Shown: positions 37,977 through 46,279, counted from the first letter of the stretch. The stretch is DNA of 64,000 nucleotides from Tsukamurella ocularis (GCF_024807615.1 NZ_JANUCJ010000001.1:620001-684000), one strand, 5' to 3'. Program-made: numbers and translations. The notes: generated by a model from the sequence alone, not told the origin.

Positions 37977-38585
37977 ATGGGCGATTCGTTCTTCGTGAAG
38001 ATATGGCCGCGGCTGGTGCGCAACGAGCCGCCACTGCTGACCGAGCTGCGGCGACGCAACCTGGCCGGGCTGTCGGGCCGGGTCCTGGAGGTGGGCGCGG
38101 GCACCGGCACGAACTTCGCGCTTTACCCGCCGGAGGTCACGACGGTGGTCGCGCTGGAGCCCGAGGACGCCCTGCGCTCGGAGGCCGCGCAGGGCGCCGA
38201 CACGCGCATCGAGGTGCGGCCCGAGCGGCTCGACGAGTACGTCGCCGCTACGCCCTTCGACGCCGTCGTCTTCAGCCTGGTCCTGTGCTCGCTGCCCGAT
38301 CCGGAGGGCGCGGTCCGGCAGGTCCGCGGGTTCCTGCGGCCCGACGGCGAGCTCCGCTTCCTCGAGCACGTCGCCGCGCGCGGCGGGATGCTGGAGGGCC
38401 TGCAGAAGGCGGCCGACGCCACCGTCTGGCCGCGGCTGTTCGGGAACTGCCACGCGCATCGCGACGCCGTCGGGCTCATCAGCGGGGCCGGCTTCGCCGT
38501 AACGACGGTCGAAGACAGGATGCTGGCGCCCGCGTGGGTGCCGATCCCGACGTCGCCACTGGTCCTCGGCCGCGCGCACGCCTGA
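37977..38585 (+). CDS. Class I SAM-dependent methyltransferase
   Basis: 202 residues. The SAM-binding glycine motif is VLEVGAGTGTNFALY near residue 40, followed by VVALEPEDA (acidic residue for ribose) and FDAVVFSLVLCSLPDPE. It resembles methyltransferase-like 7/UbiE-type small-molecule methyltransferases. The substrate cannot be predicted. It is divergent from the thioesterase gene with 90 bases between. Confidence 0.88.
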   Translation: MGDSFFVKIWPRLVRNEPPLLTELRRRNLAGLSGRVLEVGAGTGTNFALYPPEVTTVVALEPEDALRSEAAQGADTRIEVRPERLDEYVAATPFDAVVFSLVLCSLPDPEGAVRQVRGFLRPDGELRFLEHVAARGGMLEGLQKAADATVWPRLFGNCHAHRDAVGLISGAGFAVTTVEDRMLAPAWVPIPTSPLVLGRAHA

Positions 38586-38621
38586 GGATCTGCGCAGTCG
38601 CGTCAGCGACGATCGCTGCCC

Positions 38622-39500
38622 TCACCCCCGCGCGGATTCGATCAATCGCACCAGCGTCGCGGCCTCGTCGCCGTCCAGTTCTAGGAGCGGCCGACGGGGC
38701 GTACCGGCTGGAATCCCCGTTCGAGCGAGCCCGGCCTTCACCGTCGTCGGCAGGCCGCGCGCCACGATGAACTGCAGGAGCGGCTCGATCCGAGCGAAAA
38801 CCCCCTCGGCGGTGGAGATATCACCGTCCACGACTGCGGCGTGGAACGCCGCGATCTGCTCGGGGATCAGACACGGTGCAGCGGTACACCATCCCGCCGC
38901 GCCCGCCCGGAAGGCCTCGAGAGCGAGCGGGTTGCTGCCGTTGAAGAACGGGAGCGAACCACCACTGAGCTCGCGGAGGCGATGCATCCGCTCGACGTCT
39001 CCGGTCGATTCCTTGACCATCGTGATGTTCTCGACGTCGCGCACCAATTCCCAGAGCTGTTCCGGGGCGAGATCGATACCCGCCGTGGCGGGGTTGTTGT
39101 AGACCATGACGGGAATGCGCACGGCCCCGGCGATCGACTCGAAATGGCGCTGCACCTCGAGCTCGGTCAATCGCCAGTACGAGACCGGCAGCGCCATGAT
39201 CGCATCCGCGCCGAGGGACTCCGCGATCCGTGCACGGCGGACCGCACCGTCAGTGGTCAGGTCCGAGACACCGACCACCGTCGGAGCGCGACCGGCGACG
39301 TGGCGAATGGTGCTCGCGGCCGTCTCGGTCCATTCAGTGAGGTCCAAGTAGGCCGCTTCGCCGGTACTCCCGAGCGGCGCGACGGCGGACGCGCCTCCGT
39401 CGAGCAGTCGGTCGATGATCGCGTGCAGCGCTGTGTGGTCGATGCGACCGCCCGCCGTGAACGGCGTGACGGGATAGGCGACGATGCCGTGGATGGTCAT
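38622..39500 (-). CDS. Dihydrodipicolinate synthase-family aldolase/lyase
   Basis: 292 residues of the DapA/N-acetylneuraminate lyase family, a TIM barrel. The Schiff-base Lys is in TMVKESTGD near residue 160 and the catalytic Tyr in VMVYNNPATAG near residue 134. PLGSTGEAAYL near residue 42 is the conserved GTTGE-type loop. Genuine lysine-pathway DapA is unlikely because the gene sits behind a class II aldolase under a dedicated regulator. A sugar-acid or hydroxy-oxo-acid aldolase or dehydratase is more plausible. Confidence 0.85.
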   Translation of the reverse strand: MTIHGIVAYPVTPFTAGGRIDHTALHAIIDRLLDGGASAVAPLGSTGEAAYLDLTEWTETAASTIRHVAGRAPTVVGVSDLTTDGAVRRARIAESLGADAIMALPVSYWRLTELEVQRHFESIAGAVRIPVMVYNNPATAGIDLAPEQLWELVRDVENITMVKESTGDVERMHRLRELSGGSLPFFNGSNPLALEAFRAGAAGWCTAAPCLIPEQIAAFHAAVVDGDISTAEGVFARIEPLLQFIVARGLPTTVKAGLARTGIPAGTPRRPLLELDGDEAATLVRLIESARG

Positions 39501-39524
39501 CAGATCTCTCCTCTGGTAGGTCGG

Positions 39525-40304
39525 TCAGACGGTGTCGGGGTGATTGCGCAGGGCGCGCCGGGCGTAGTACTGGAAGTTGGCCTCACTGCGGCGCGGGCTG
39601 AGCGTCCAGTCGTGGGCCTCCTGCGCGAGTCGCGGTGGCAGAGCCTTGATCTCGCCCGCGCTCATCGCGAGTAGCTGGAGCCGGGCGGCACGTTCGATCA
39701 AGTGCGCGAGGGAGCAGGCCTCCTCGATGGTCGCGCCGACCACGAGCTGTCCGTGGTGCGCCAGCAGGATCGCCCGCTTGTCACCGAGCGCGGCCGAGAT
39801 GATCTCCCCCTCCTCGTTGCCCACCGGAACGCCCGGCCAATCGGGAAGGAATGCGCAGTCGTCGTACAGCGGCGCGATGTCCATTTGCGAGATCTGGAGG
39901 GGCACCTCCAGCATCGACAGCGCGGCGACGTGCAGCGGATGGGTGTGGATGATGCAGTTGACGTCCGGCCGGGCGCGGTAGATCCAACTGTGGAAACGGT
40001 TGGCGGGATTCGCCATCCCCTCTCCCTGTAGGACGGTGAGGTCCTCGTCCACCAGCAGGAGATTGCCGCTGGTGATCTCGTCGAAGCCGAGTCCCAGACG
40101 CTGGGTCCAGAACGTCGCTGCCGCCTCGCCCCGCGCCGAGATCTGGCCCGCCAGGCCGGCGTTGTGACCGTCGTCGAAGAGCGCCCGACAGGTGAGCGCG
40201 AGCTTCTCTCGGTCATTCCACTCGCGAACGGCGATCTCGGATCGCATCGCTGCGTGCGCGGTGTCCATCAGTTCCTGCTTGCCGAGCTTCATCGTTGACG
40301 CCAT
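39525..40304 (-). CDS. Class II aldolase/adducin family protein
   Basis: 259 residues. The zinc ligands are in IIHTHPLHVAAL (His-x-His) and the third in AILLAHHGQLVVG; TSGNLLLVDED is the phosphate/substrate loop. Relatives are L-fuculose-phosphate and L-ribulose-phosphate handling enzymes, but many members act on other hydroxy acids. It is first in an operon with the DapA-like lyase (24-base gap). The promoter contains a palindromic operator (see 40348-40388), which implies substrate-dependent induction. Confidence 0.87.
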   Translation of the reverse strand: MASTMKLGKQELMDTAHAAMRSEIAVREWNDREKLALTCRALFDDGHNAGLAGQISARGEAAATFWTQRLGLGFDEITSGNLLLVDEDLTVLQGEGMANPANRFHSWIYRARPDVNCIIHTHPLHVAALSMLEVPLQISQMDIAPLYDDCAFLPDWPGVPVGNEEGEIISAALGDKRAILLAHHGQLVVGATIEEACSLAHLIERAARLQLLAMSAGEIKALPPRLAQEAHDWTLSPRRSEANFQYYARRALRNHPDTV

Positions 40305-40347
40305 GGTCTATTCCGCCTCTCCGGTGGTGCATCGTTCGACGAAACCC

Positions 40348-40388
40348 ACGATAGGACACTTGTGTCCTATCGTCAACTTGAGTCTTAT
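40348..40388. promoter_or_regulatory. Overlapping divergent promoters with palindromic operator
   Basis: CGATAGGACAC-TT-GTGTCCTATCG (24 bases, 40349-40372) is a perfect dyad. Read on the minus strand, TTGACG (complement of 40371-40376), a 17-base spacer and TATCGT (complement of 40348-40353) form the aldolase promoter, with the dyad in the spacer. On the plus strand TTGTGT (40360-40365), 17 bases and TCTTAT (40383-40388) could drive the XRE gene. A partial half-site GAGTCTTATG follows near 40380. The XRE-cupin regulator is the obvious candidate ligand sensor. Confidence 0.75.
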
Positions 40389-40447
40389 GCAGCACGTGTT
40401 GCCGCGGCGTGTACCCTCCAAGGGGCCGTCGACCGAGAGGTACACCC

Positions 40448-41017
40448 ATGTCTGCGATGCTCCGCGCGCACCGCCTGAGCGCCGGAATGACACTGGAAGC
40501 CCTCGCCGACCGGGTCGGCGTCACGAAGAGCTATCTGTCGAAGGTCGAGCGGGGAAAGAGCTCGCCGTCGATCGCGATCGCTCTGCGGATCGCCGAGACG
40601 CTCGGCGTGGACGCCGCCGATATCTTCGGCACCCCGGACGCGGAACAGCCGGGCACCGTCACCGTCGAACGCGCTGCGCAGCGGATCGACCCGGCGTCCG
40701 CCCCACTGCCGATCCACGACCCCATCGCGGCCGTCGTCCCGGGCAAGCAGATGCACCCGTTCGTCGTTTACCCGACTCAGATCGGCGGCAGTCCGGTGCA
40801 CCACGAGGGGGACGAGCTGGTGTACGTCACCGCGGGCTCCATCAGACTCATCGTCGACGACGAGACCACGGTTCTGCACGTAGGCGATTCGGCCTACTTC
40901 GACGCCCGGCGCCCGCACCGCCTCACGGCCGAGCCCGGCACCCCCGCTACGGCCTTGGTCGTCACGACGATCGGCCACCACCACCCGCACTCGCACGACG
41001 GAACCGAGGACGCATGA
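40448..41017 (+). CDS. XRE-family regulator with C-terminal cupin domain
   Basis: 189 residues. An N-terminal HTH_3 domain (LEALADRVGVTKSYLSKVER, residues about 15-35) is followed by a short linker and a cupin barrel (residues about 105-180) with GDELVYVTAGSIRLIVDD. The cupin probably binds a small ligand that releases the DNA-binding half. It is divergent from the aldolase operon, with a perfect 24-base dyad between them. ATG at 40448 was chosen for its GAGAGG ribosome binding site. A His-rich tail (IGHHHPHSHD) is unusual and could bind metal. Confidence 0.87.
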   Translation: MSAMLRAHRLSAGMTLEALADRVGVTKSYLSKVERGKSSPSIAIALRIAETLGVDAADIFGTPDAEQPGTVTVERAAQRIDPASAPLPIHDPIAAVVPGKQMHPFVVYPTQIGGSPVHHEGDELVYVTAGSIRLIVDDETTVLHVGDSAYFDARRPHRLTAEPGTPATALVVTTIGHHHPHSHDGTEDA

Positions 41018-41448
41018 CGATCGACGCCGCCGCGCTGGGCCTCGACACCCGGCTGACGCTGCTCGCCTCCGGCCTGGTCTTCCTGTGGGCGCTGGCGCTC
41101 GGAGTGTGGAAGTACCACGGGATCATGACTTCCCCGGGGCACCACGCGCACATCTACGTGGACATCGCGCATCGCGCCGCGCTGCTCTACTCCTTCGCGA
41201 TCGCGCTGGCTGCGGTCTTCGTGGAGCTCAGCGCGTGGCCGCAGTGGGTGGACTTGACGGCTGCCGCGATCCTGGTGTTCTTCTTCGTCGCGGCGATCGC
41301 CAGCTACTGCTGGCACGGTGCGCGCCGCGACACCGAGAACCAACTCGCCCCGCCCGGCCCCGGAGTGCGAGGCTTCATGGTGGCGCTCATCGTCGCCGAG
41401 ATCGGAGCCTTCACGGTCCTGCTCACTGGATTCGTCGCGGCCTGGTGA
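41014..41448 (+). CDS. Small four-helix membrane protein
   Basis: 144 residues with four predicted membrane helices, starting MTIDAAALGLDTRLTLLASG. A His-rich loop (KYHGIMTSPGHHAHIYVDIAHR) links helices 1 and 2. The ATG overlaps the regulator's stop, so it is co-translated with the XRE-cupin protein. This pairing suggests a permease, sensor partner or accessory protein for the same substrate, but no family is recognised. Confidence 0.72.
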   Translation: MTIDAAALGLDTRLTLLASGLVFLWALALGVWKYHGIMTSPGHHAHIYVDIAHRAALLYSFAIALAAVFVELSAWPQWVDLTAAAILVFFFVAAIASYCWHGARRDTENQLAPPGPGVRGFMVALIVAEIGAFTVLLTGFVAAW

Positions 41449-41472
41449 CCGCCGCCGGTGCAGCGGCGGTCA
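41446..41472. terminator. Hairpin made from two convergent stop codons
   Basis: TGACCGCCGC, a seven-base loop and GCGGCGGTCA form a perfect 10-base stem. The first arm begins with the TGA of the plus-strand gene and the second ends with the complement of the stop of the minus-strand MFS gene. Confidence 0.75.
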
Positions 41473-42843
41473 GGCGGCCTGCCCGCACGTGCACTGGCAT
41501 TCGGTGAGCGTGCCGCCCGCCGCAGCTGCGTGCCGCCACGCCGAGCTGCCGGCCACCAGGGCGGGCTCGCGCTCCGGAGTACGGTCCTCCGCGGCCGACG
41601 GTGCCGCGCCGGCCGCGTCCCCGTCCGCGCCCACCGGCACGGCGAGTGTCGACGGCGTGCGGCGCCACAGTGCGGGCGCGAGGACCGCTCCGGCAGCGGC
41701 GATTCCGGCGAGAAGAGCCCAGGCCGGGACCAGCCCGAAGCGGTTCGCGCCCCAGCCCGAGATCGGGTAGGCGATGAGCCAGGCGAGGTGTGAGAGGGAG
41801 AACTGCGCGGCGAAGACGGCGGCCACGTCGCGGGGTGCCGCGGCGGCACGCAGGGCCTTTCCGGTGGGCGTGATCGCCATGGCGGAGCCGGAGCCGCTGG
41901 CGAACCACACCATTGCGGTCAGTGCCCACGACGGGGTGTCGGCGACCGCCATCGCGACGGCACCGGCGGCCGAGGTGGTGAGCAGCGCTGCGCCCGTGAG
42001 CATCACGGACCGCTCGGAGAACCGGTCCAACAGGCGCGGGACGGCCAGCGCCACGAGCAGGGTGCCGCCGCCGGAGGCGGCGAGCATCCAGGCGACCTGG
42101 GATTCGCTGCCGCCGAGGCGGTCGCGGACGTAGTTGACGGTGTTGACCACCACGATCGAGCCGGCCGCAGCCACCGCGAAGTTCACCGCGAAGACGCCGC
42201 GCAGGCTCGGGGCGCCGGCGAACAGCCGTACCCCGGACAGGATCCGCTCAGCGGGGCCGCCCGCGGGCGCCGAGCGCGCGTCGGGCACCGTCGCCCGGAG
42301 CACCAGGAAGGCGGAGACGACGAATCCGACTGCGGTGCCGAGGAACAGGACGTCGAAGTCGATGAGCAGGAGTGCGAGCGCGGCGACGACGGGGCTGACC
42401 AGGCTCTCCATCGTGTACGCGACCTGCGACGCGGACAGCGCCGTGGTGTAGTCGCGCTCGTCGGTGATGATGTCCGGAATTACGGCCTGGAAGGTCGGCG
42501 TGAACGCCGCCGACGCCGCCTGCAGGGTACCGATGAGCACGTAGATCTGCCAGACCTCGGTGACGAAGGGCAGCGCGAGGACGATGCCCGCGCGCACCAC
42601 GTCGAGCGCCACCAGGAAGGCCCGCCGCGGGAGCCGGTCGACGTAGGCCGCGGCGATCGGAGCGATGACCACGTACAGCACCATCTTGATGGTGAGCGCG
42701 GTGCCGAGCACGACGGCGGCCGACGACCCGGCGATCTCGTACGCGAGAAGGCCCAGCGCGACGGTGGTCAAGCCGGTGCCCAGCAGGGCAACGACCTGCG
42801 CGCTGAACAGCAGCCGGAAGTCGCGGTTGGCGAAGGGACCCAC
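41470..42843 (-). CDS. MFS exporter with Cys-rich C-terminal tail (putative copper efflux)
   Basis: 457 residues with twelve predicted membrane segments in the MFS_3/EntS-like group (starting MGPFANRDFRLLFSAQVVAL). The extreme C-terminus reads TECQCTCGQAA, a Cys-x-Cys-x-Cys cluster fit for binding a soft metal such as Cu(I). It is 39 bases downstream of a His-rich protein gene whose promoter holds two copper-sensor-type palindromes, so it is probably a copper-inducible metal or metal-complex exporter. The metal role is inferred from tail and operator, not from the MFS core. GTG start with GGAGA upstream. Confidence 0.8.
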   Translation of the reverse strand: MGPFANRDFRLLFSAQVVALLGTGLTTVALGLLAYEIAGSSAAVVLGTALTIKMVLYVVIAPIAAAYVDRLPRRAFLVALDVVRAGIVLALPFVTEVWQIYVLIGTLQAASAAFTPTFQAVIPDIITDERDYTTALSASQVAYTMESLVSPVVAALALLLIDFDVLFLGTAVGFVVSAFLVLRATVPDARSAPAGGPAERILSGVRLFAGAPSLRGVFAVNFAVAAAGSIVVVNTVNYVRDRLGGSESQVAWMLAASGGGTLLVALAVPRLLDRFSERSVMLTGAALLTTSAAGAVAMAVADTPSWALTAMVWFASGSGSAMAITPTGKALRAAAAPRDVAAVFAAQFSLSHLAWLIAYPISGWGANRFGLVPAWALLAGIAAAGAVLAPALWRRTPSTLAVPVGADGDAAGAAPSAAEDRTPEREPALVAGSSAWRHAAAAGGTLTECQCTCGQAA

Positions 42844-42882
42844 GGTATCTCCTGAGTTCGATTCGGGCGTAGTGGAATCGGA

Positions 42883-43719
42883 TCAGTGGTGGTGCGCAGC
42901 GTGATGACTGCTGTGCGGGCCGGCGTGCGTGACGGGCTCCGCACCGTCCGCGGGCTCCTCCGGAGCCTCGGTAGCGGCGGGCTCGCCCGCGACGAGCGTG
43001 AAGTCCGCGGTCCGGACGGTGCCGGCGTGCTGGAAGTCGAGGAACAGCCGGTACGTGCCCGCCGACGGAGCCGTGGCGTGGAACCGGATGTCGGGGCCCG
43101 CCGGAGTGGCGGGGTCCGAGGGGTCGCCCTCGGGGTGGACGTGCAGGAAGGCGAGGTCGCCGGCGCGCAGCGCGACGAGGTGGCCGTAGGCGGCGAGGTA
43201 GGGCTCGAGGTCGGTGACGGGAATGCCGCCGCGGGCGACCCGGGCGCGAAGCTCGGCGCCCTCGCCGGGCAGGAGCGCACCGTCGAGCGTGACGACGTAG
43301 TCGTCGACCGTCGAGACCGTGCGGCGCTCGAGCAGGTCGCGGGGCCGGTAGTCGCCGGGAACGGTGACGTCGGCGCCAAGAACGATGCCCACGCCGAGGG
43401 CCGTCGGGGCGATGTCGGCGAAGAAGCGCCACACGCCCGGCGTCAGGTCCAGCTCGACCGACCAGGTACCGGCCGCGTCCATGACGGGGTGCACGTGCTG
43501 AAAGCCGCTGGTGTCGCGCTGGACGGCGATGAAGTGCAGCCGCTTGTCGTGCTGCTCATCGAACGCGGTGACCGGCGCATCGTCGGGTCCGAGGATCGCG
43601 AACTCGACACGGATACGGCCGGCATCGTGGATCGTCAGCGACGGAGTGATGCGGTAGCCCCTCTCCGCGGTCTGCAGCCCCTGCGGAAACGGTGCGGTGG
43701 CGTGTGCGCTGTGGTCCAT
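42883..43719 (-). CDS. His-rich metal-binding protein, first gene of copper-type operon
   Basis: 278 residues with no signal peptide or membrane segment seen. Two repeated beta-rich modules each carry an H-x-H-P element (FQHVHPVMD near residue 72, FLHVHPEGD near residue 205). The N-terminus has MDHSAHA and the C-terminus THAGPHSSHHAAHHH. The modules look similar to YtkA/FixH-like or heavy-metal-binding extracytoplasmic domains, but the lack of an export signal is odd. It leads the operon with the MFS exporter and has two operator-like dyads upstream. A cytosolic copper buffer or chaperone is a reasonable guess. ATG at 43719 has GGAGCA upstream. Confidence 0.72.
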   Translation of the reverse strand: MDHSAHATAPFPQGLQTAERGYRITPSLTIHDAGRIRVEFAILGPDDAPVTAFDEQHDKRLHFIAVQRDTSGFQHVHPVMDAAGTWSVELDLTPGVWRFFADIAPTALGVGIVLGADVTVPGDYRPRDLLERRTVSTVDDYVVTLDGALLPGEGAELRARVARGGIPVTDLEPYLAAYGHLVALRAGDLAFLHVHPEGDPSDPATPAGPDIRFHATAPSAGTYRLFLDFQHAGTVRTADFTLVAGEPAATEAPEEPADGAEPVTHAGPHSSHHAAHHH

Positions 43720-43766
43720 GACGTGCTCCTTCGGCGTGCGTGCGCGGCGGATCAACCGTCGTGCGG

Positions 43767-43817
43767 GTACCCCCTGAGGGTACTTGGATTTATACCCCCT
43801 GGGGGTATCTACGTCAA
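43767..43817 (-). promoter_or_regulatory. Promoter with two CsoR/RicR-type copper operators
   Basis: Two dyads fit TACCC-N5-GGGTA exactly: GTACCCCCTGAGGGTAC (43767-43783) and ATACCCCCTGGGGGTAT (43792-43808). On the minus strand TTGACG (complement of 43812-43817), a 17-base spacer and TATAAA (complement of 43789-43794) form a near-ideal promoter. The upstream dyad fills the spacer and the other covers the start site. This is the pattern of copper-relieved repression by CsoR/RicR-family proteins. No such regulator gene is in the window. Confidence 0.78.
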
Positions 43818-43877
43818 CCGTCTTCACGACACGGACACACCGATGGGTTCGTCCGCCTGCGGCGGATTCGCGCGGCG

Positions 43878-44108
43878 TCAGTCGTTGGGCACCGCCGCGA
43901 GGCGCGGCTTGGAGTAGTACAGCGTCAAGCTCAGCCAGCTTCCGTCCTCGGTGATCTCGTCGTGCATCACGAGGTCCTCCACCTCGATGGTGCCCAACGC
44001 CTCGACGGTCTCAGCGAACCGACGCAGCAGCGCCGGCAGGTCGTCCTGGCCGGCGCCCCTCGGGTTCCCCTGCGAGATGGATCTCAGCAGCGTGCGGTCA
44101 TCAGCCAT
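43878..44108 (-). CDS. Small hypothetical protein
   Basis: 76 residues starting MADDRTLLRSISQGNPRGAG. It appears soluble, with a helical first half (LPALLRRFAETVEALGTIEV) and a beta-like second half ending YYSKPRLAAVPND. Codon use looks normal. It stands alone between the copper-type promoter and a hairpin at 44188. No family recognised. Confidence 0.6.
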   Translation of the reverse strand: MADDRTLLRSISQGNPRGAGQDDLPALLRRFAETVEALGTIEVEDLVMHDEITEDGSWLSLTLYYSKPRLAAVPND

Positions 44109-44187
44109 ACCGCGATGGTGCCACGGTCATCGCGCCTGATCGAGCCTGTTTCTACCCAGGTATCTTCGCCGAAGCCCGCACGAACGC

Positions 44188-44225
44188 GATGTGGCCGCCC
44201 CGGATCGCTCCGGGACGGCCACATC
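44188..44225. terminator. Strong hairpin after the protease remnant
   Basis: GATGTGGCCG (44188-44197) pairs with CGGCCACATC (44216-44225), with an inner CCCGGA/TCCGGG stem. It lies downstream of the minus-strand protease and its remnant and is the likely end of that transcript. Confidence 0.7.
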
Positions 44226-44257
44226 ACAACTGCTGCTTGCTCTGAGCGCGTGTCCGA

Positions 44258-44512
44258 CTAGTACTCCCCGAGCGTGACGGTCTCCGTCACGGTGAGCAGT
44301 TCCTGATCCTCCTGAGCAGGATCCGACGCCTGCTGCTGCACGGGCCCGCCGACCGCCAGGCGCAGGCCGCCGGCTCGCGCGAAGGCGTCGCGCACACTCC
44401 AATAGGTGCTCGTCTTCGGCGTTCCCGCCGGAGCGTTCTCGGACTCAACCGTCCGATGGCCGCCCTCTGTTCGAGCGCGGCCATCGAACTTCCTGCAGCT
44501 TCCCGGGAGCAA
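44258..44512 (-). pseudogene. Remnant copy of the protease C-terminus
   Basis: An 84-codon frame whose middle segment YWSVRDAFARAGGLRLAVGG resembles YVSLRDVLARAGGGLRLATT at the C-terminus of the protease encoded just upstream. The catalytic His, Asp and Ser regions are absent, and the N-terminal 30 residues have no counterpart. This looks like the leftover of a tandem duplication. It could still be a short expressed protein; no ribosome binding site is evident. Confidence 0.45.
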
Positions 44513-44548
44513 CGCTTCGTGCGCGACCAGGCCGGTCGGTACTGTTTG

Positions 44549-45400
44549 TTAATTGACGACCGTGGTCGGCGCGGTGGGCATCACTGCGGGGTCCGACGTG
44601 AACACTGCGATCTCCTCGGCTGCGACCGCACGTCGCGGATCGACGCGACCTCCGCCCTTGTTGGTGGTCGCCAGCCGCAGTCCGCCGCCGGCGCGGGCCA
44701 GTACATCCCGCAAGCTCACATACAAGGTCGCCTGTCGGGTGGCCGGTACACGGTCGTCGGTCGCCTCGGTAGCGATCGCCACTGCTGCGCCATCGGACAG
44801 GCGCACCAACGGGCCGCCGCTGTCACCCGGGCGCGACCTGATGTCGGTCAGAATCCGGTTCGGTGTCACAGCGCGCACGACGCCGCAACGCCACCCCGAG
44901 CTGATCCCCTGCTGGCACACCCGATCTCCCACGCGGGCATCGCCAACCACGCTCTGCCGCACAGGCCCGCGCGTCGATACTGTCGGCACCGACGGCAGCA
45001 GGTCCACTACCGCCCAGTCCGGCGAGGTGAAGTCGTCCTCCGCCGGGTTCGACGACTGCGACACCACTCCTACCTGGCGTAGTGCACCCGCGCGTCCCGG
45101 CGTCGGAGCGCCCACCAGCTGTCCCCGACGACCACAATGCCCCGCCGTCACGGCAACCCGACGACCATCAGGCCGCTCCGCCACGAAGCCCACCGTGCAC
45201 TCGCGCGTGCGAACGCGCCCGTCCGCACGTCGCTCCTGCACCACACCAATCTCCGAACCGGGCCCCACCACCGGCATCGCCACGCGTGCACCACCAGGAG
45301 AGGGCGCGGGAGCGGCAGACGCCGTACCCGGAACGGTAAGGCCGACAAGTGCAGCAGGGACTGCTACCGCCAGCACGGCGGAGCGAGAGAGGTGTCGCAT
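44549..45400 (-). CDS. Secreted trypsin-like serine protease
   Basis: 283 residues. A Sec signal peptide (MRHLSRSAVLAVAVPAALVG, ending near ASAAPAP) precedes an S1-family domain. The triad is visible as His in VAVTAGHCGRR, Asp in SPDWAVVDLL and Ser in RPGDSGGPLV. Cysteines in VCQQGISSGWRC probably form the disulfide typical of streptogrisin-like enzymes. The ATG at 45400 is preferred because GGAGA lies eight bases upstream; the frame also opens at 45418. A partial C-terminal copy follows 36 bases downstream. Confidence 0.86.
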   Translation of the reverse strand: MRHLSRSAVLAVAVPAALVGLTVPGTASAAPAPSPGGARVAMPVVGPGSEIGVVQERRADGRVRTRECTVGFVAERPDGRRVAVTAGHCGRRGQLVGAPTPGRAGALRQVGVVSQSSNPAEDDFTSPDWAVVDLLPSVPTVSTRGPVRQSVVGDARVGDRVCQQGISSGWRCGVVRAVTPNRILTDIRSRPGDSGGPLVRLSDGAAVAIATEATDDRVPATRQATLYVSLRDVLARAGGGLRLATTNKGGGRVDPRRAVAAEEIAVFTSDPAVMPTAPTTVVN

Positions 45401-45434
45401 CAGTTTTTCTCCAGTCATCGAATCGACAGTTGAG

Positions 45435-46025
45435 TCAAGAACGGCGATCGAATCGCGCGCCGAGCGGGTTCGTGTTCAGCACACCGAAGACGATCCAGGT
45501 GAAGTAGTTAACCAGCGGAACGAAGGAGAGTAGGTACAGCCAGCCGGAGAGGTTCGCATCGTGCAGGCGGCGCACCGACACTGCGATCCACGGCACCAGC
45601 AGCGCCAGGCCGACCACAACCATGATCAAACCGACGACGCCTGCGGCGGCGTCTCCGTCACCACCGGTCGCAGTGGCAATGATGCCTGCAATGAGCGCGA
45701 CCACGATGACGAGCAGGAAGTTGACCAGGGCGGCCCACCAGTACTCGCTCTTGGACGCTCGCCCCGAGAAGTTCGTGTAGTTGCGGAAGAACCGGCTCAC
45801 GCCCTGGCCGAACGTCGCACCGTAGAGCGGCAGCGTTAGGTCATCGGGGTCCTGGGCACCAGGGTTCGCTCCCGGACCGGGGAACCCGCCGTAGCCTCCC
45901 GCCGCGGGATACGCGGGCGGGTAGGGCTGACCCGCGAATGGATACTGCCCCTGCTGCGGTTGTCCGCCGCCGAACTGCTGCCCGGGCTCACCTTGGCCGC
46001 CGCACGGCGGTTGTCCATACGTCAC
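45435..46025 (-). CDS. DUF805 membrane protein with Gly/Pro/Gln-rich N-terminus
   Basis: 196 residues. The first 75 are low-complexity (GQQFGGGQPQQGQYPFAGQP), probably unstructured and cytosolic. The rest is a DUF805 domain with the typical FFRNYTNFSGRASKSEYWWA entry, three or four membrane helices and the VSVRRLHDANLSGWLYLL loop. The GTG at 46025 sits six bases after GGGGGGA; the ATG at 46031 would leave no spacing. DUF805 proteins are of unknown function. Confidence 0.84.
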   Translation of the reverse strand: MTYGQPPCGGQGEPGQQFGGGQPQQGQYPFAGQPYPPAYPAAGGYGGFPGPGANPGAQDPDDLTLPLYGATFGQGVSRFFRNYTNFSGRASKSEYWWAALVNFLLVIVVALIAGIIATATGGDGDAAAGVVGLIMVVVGLALLVPWIAVSVRRLHDANLSGWLYLLSFVPLVNYFTWIVFGVLNTNPLGARFDRRS

Positions 46026-46279
46026 TAGCATTCCCCCCTGAGGTGCGTAATCCTCCGTGCAAGCTGCGGCGAGACCGAGGTGGATGACCACGCCGTGAAG
46101 CCACATCCGCAATGTAACACTTAACCACAACAAATCGCGCGCCAGTGTCCCCGGCGCACCGCCCCAGCCGACAATGCGACCCGCACGGCGGAACGCGTTC
46201 TCGTTCTGTCCGGAAATGAATACGGCAAAACCGACGCTTTGATTTCTCGCACAACGGGTGGGTGGGTGATGATGGCGGC

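Noticed and set aside
40192-41013. Long 5' extension of the small membrane protein frame
   Set aside because: It would run through the XRE-cupin gene in another frame; the ATGA overlap start at 41014 fits better.
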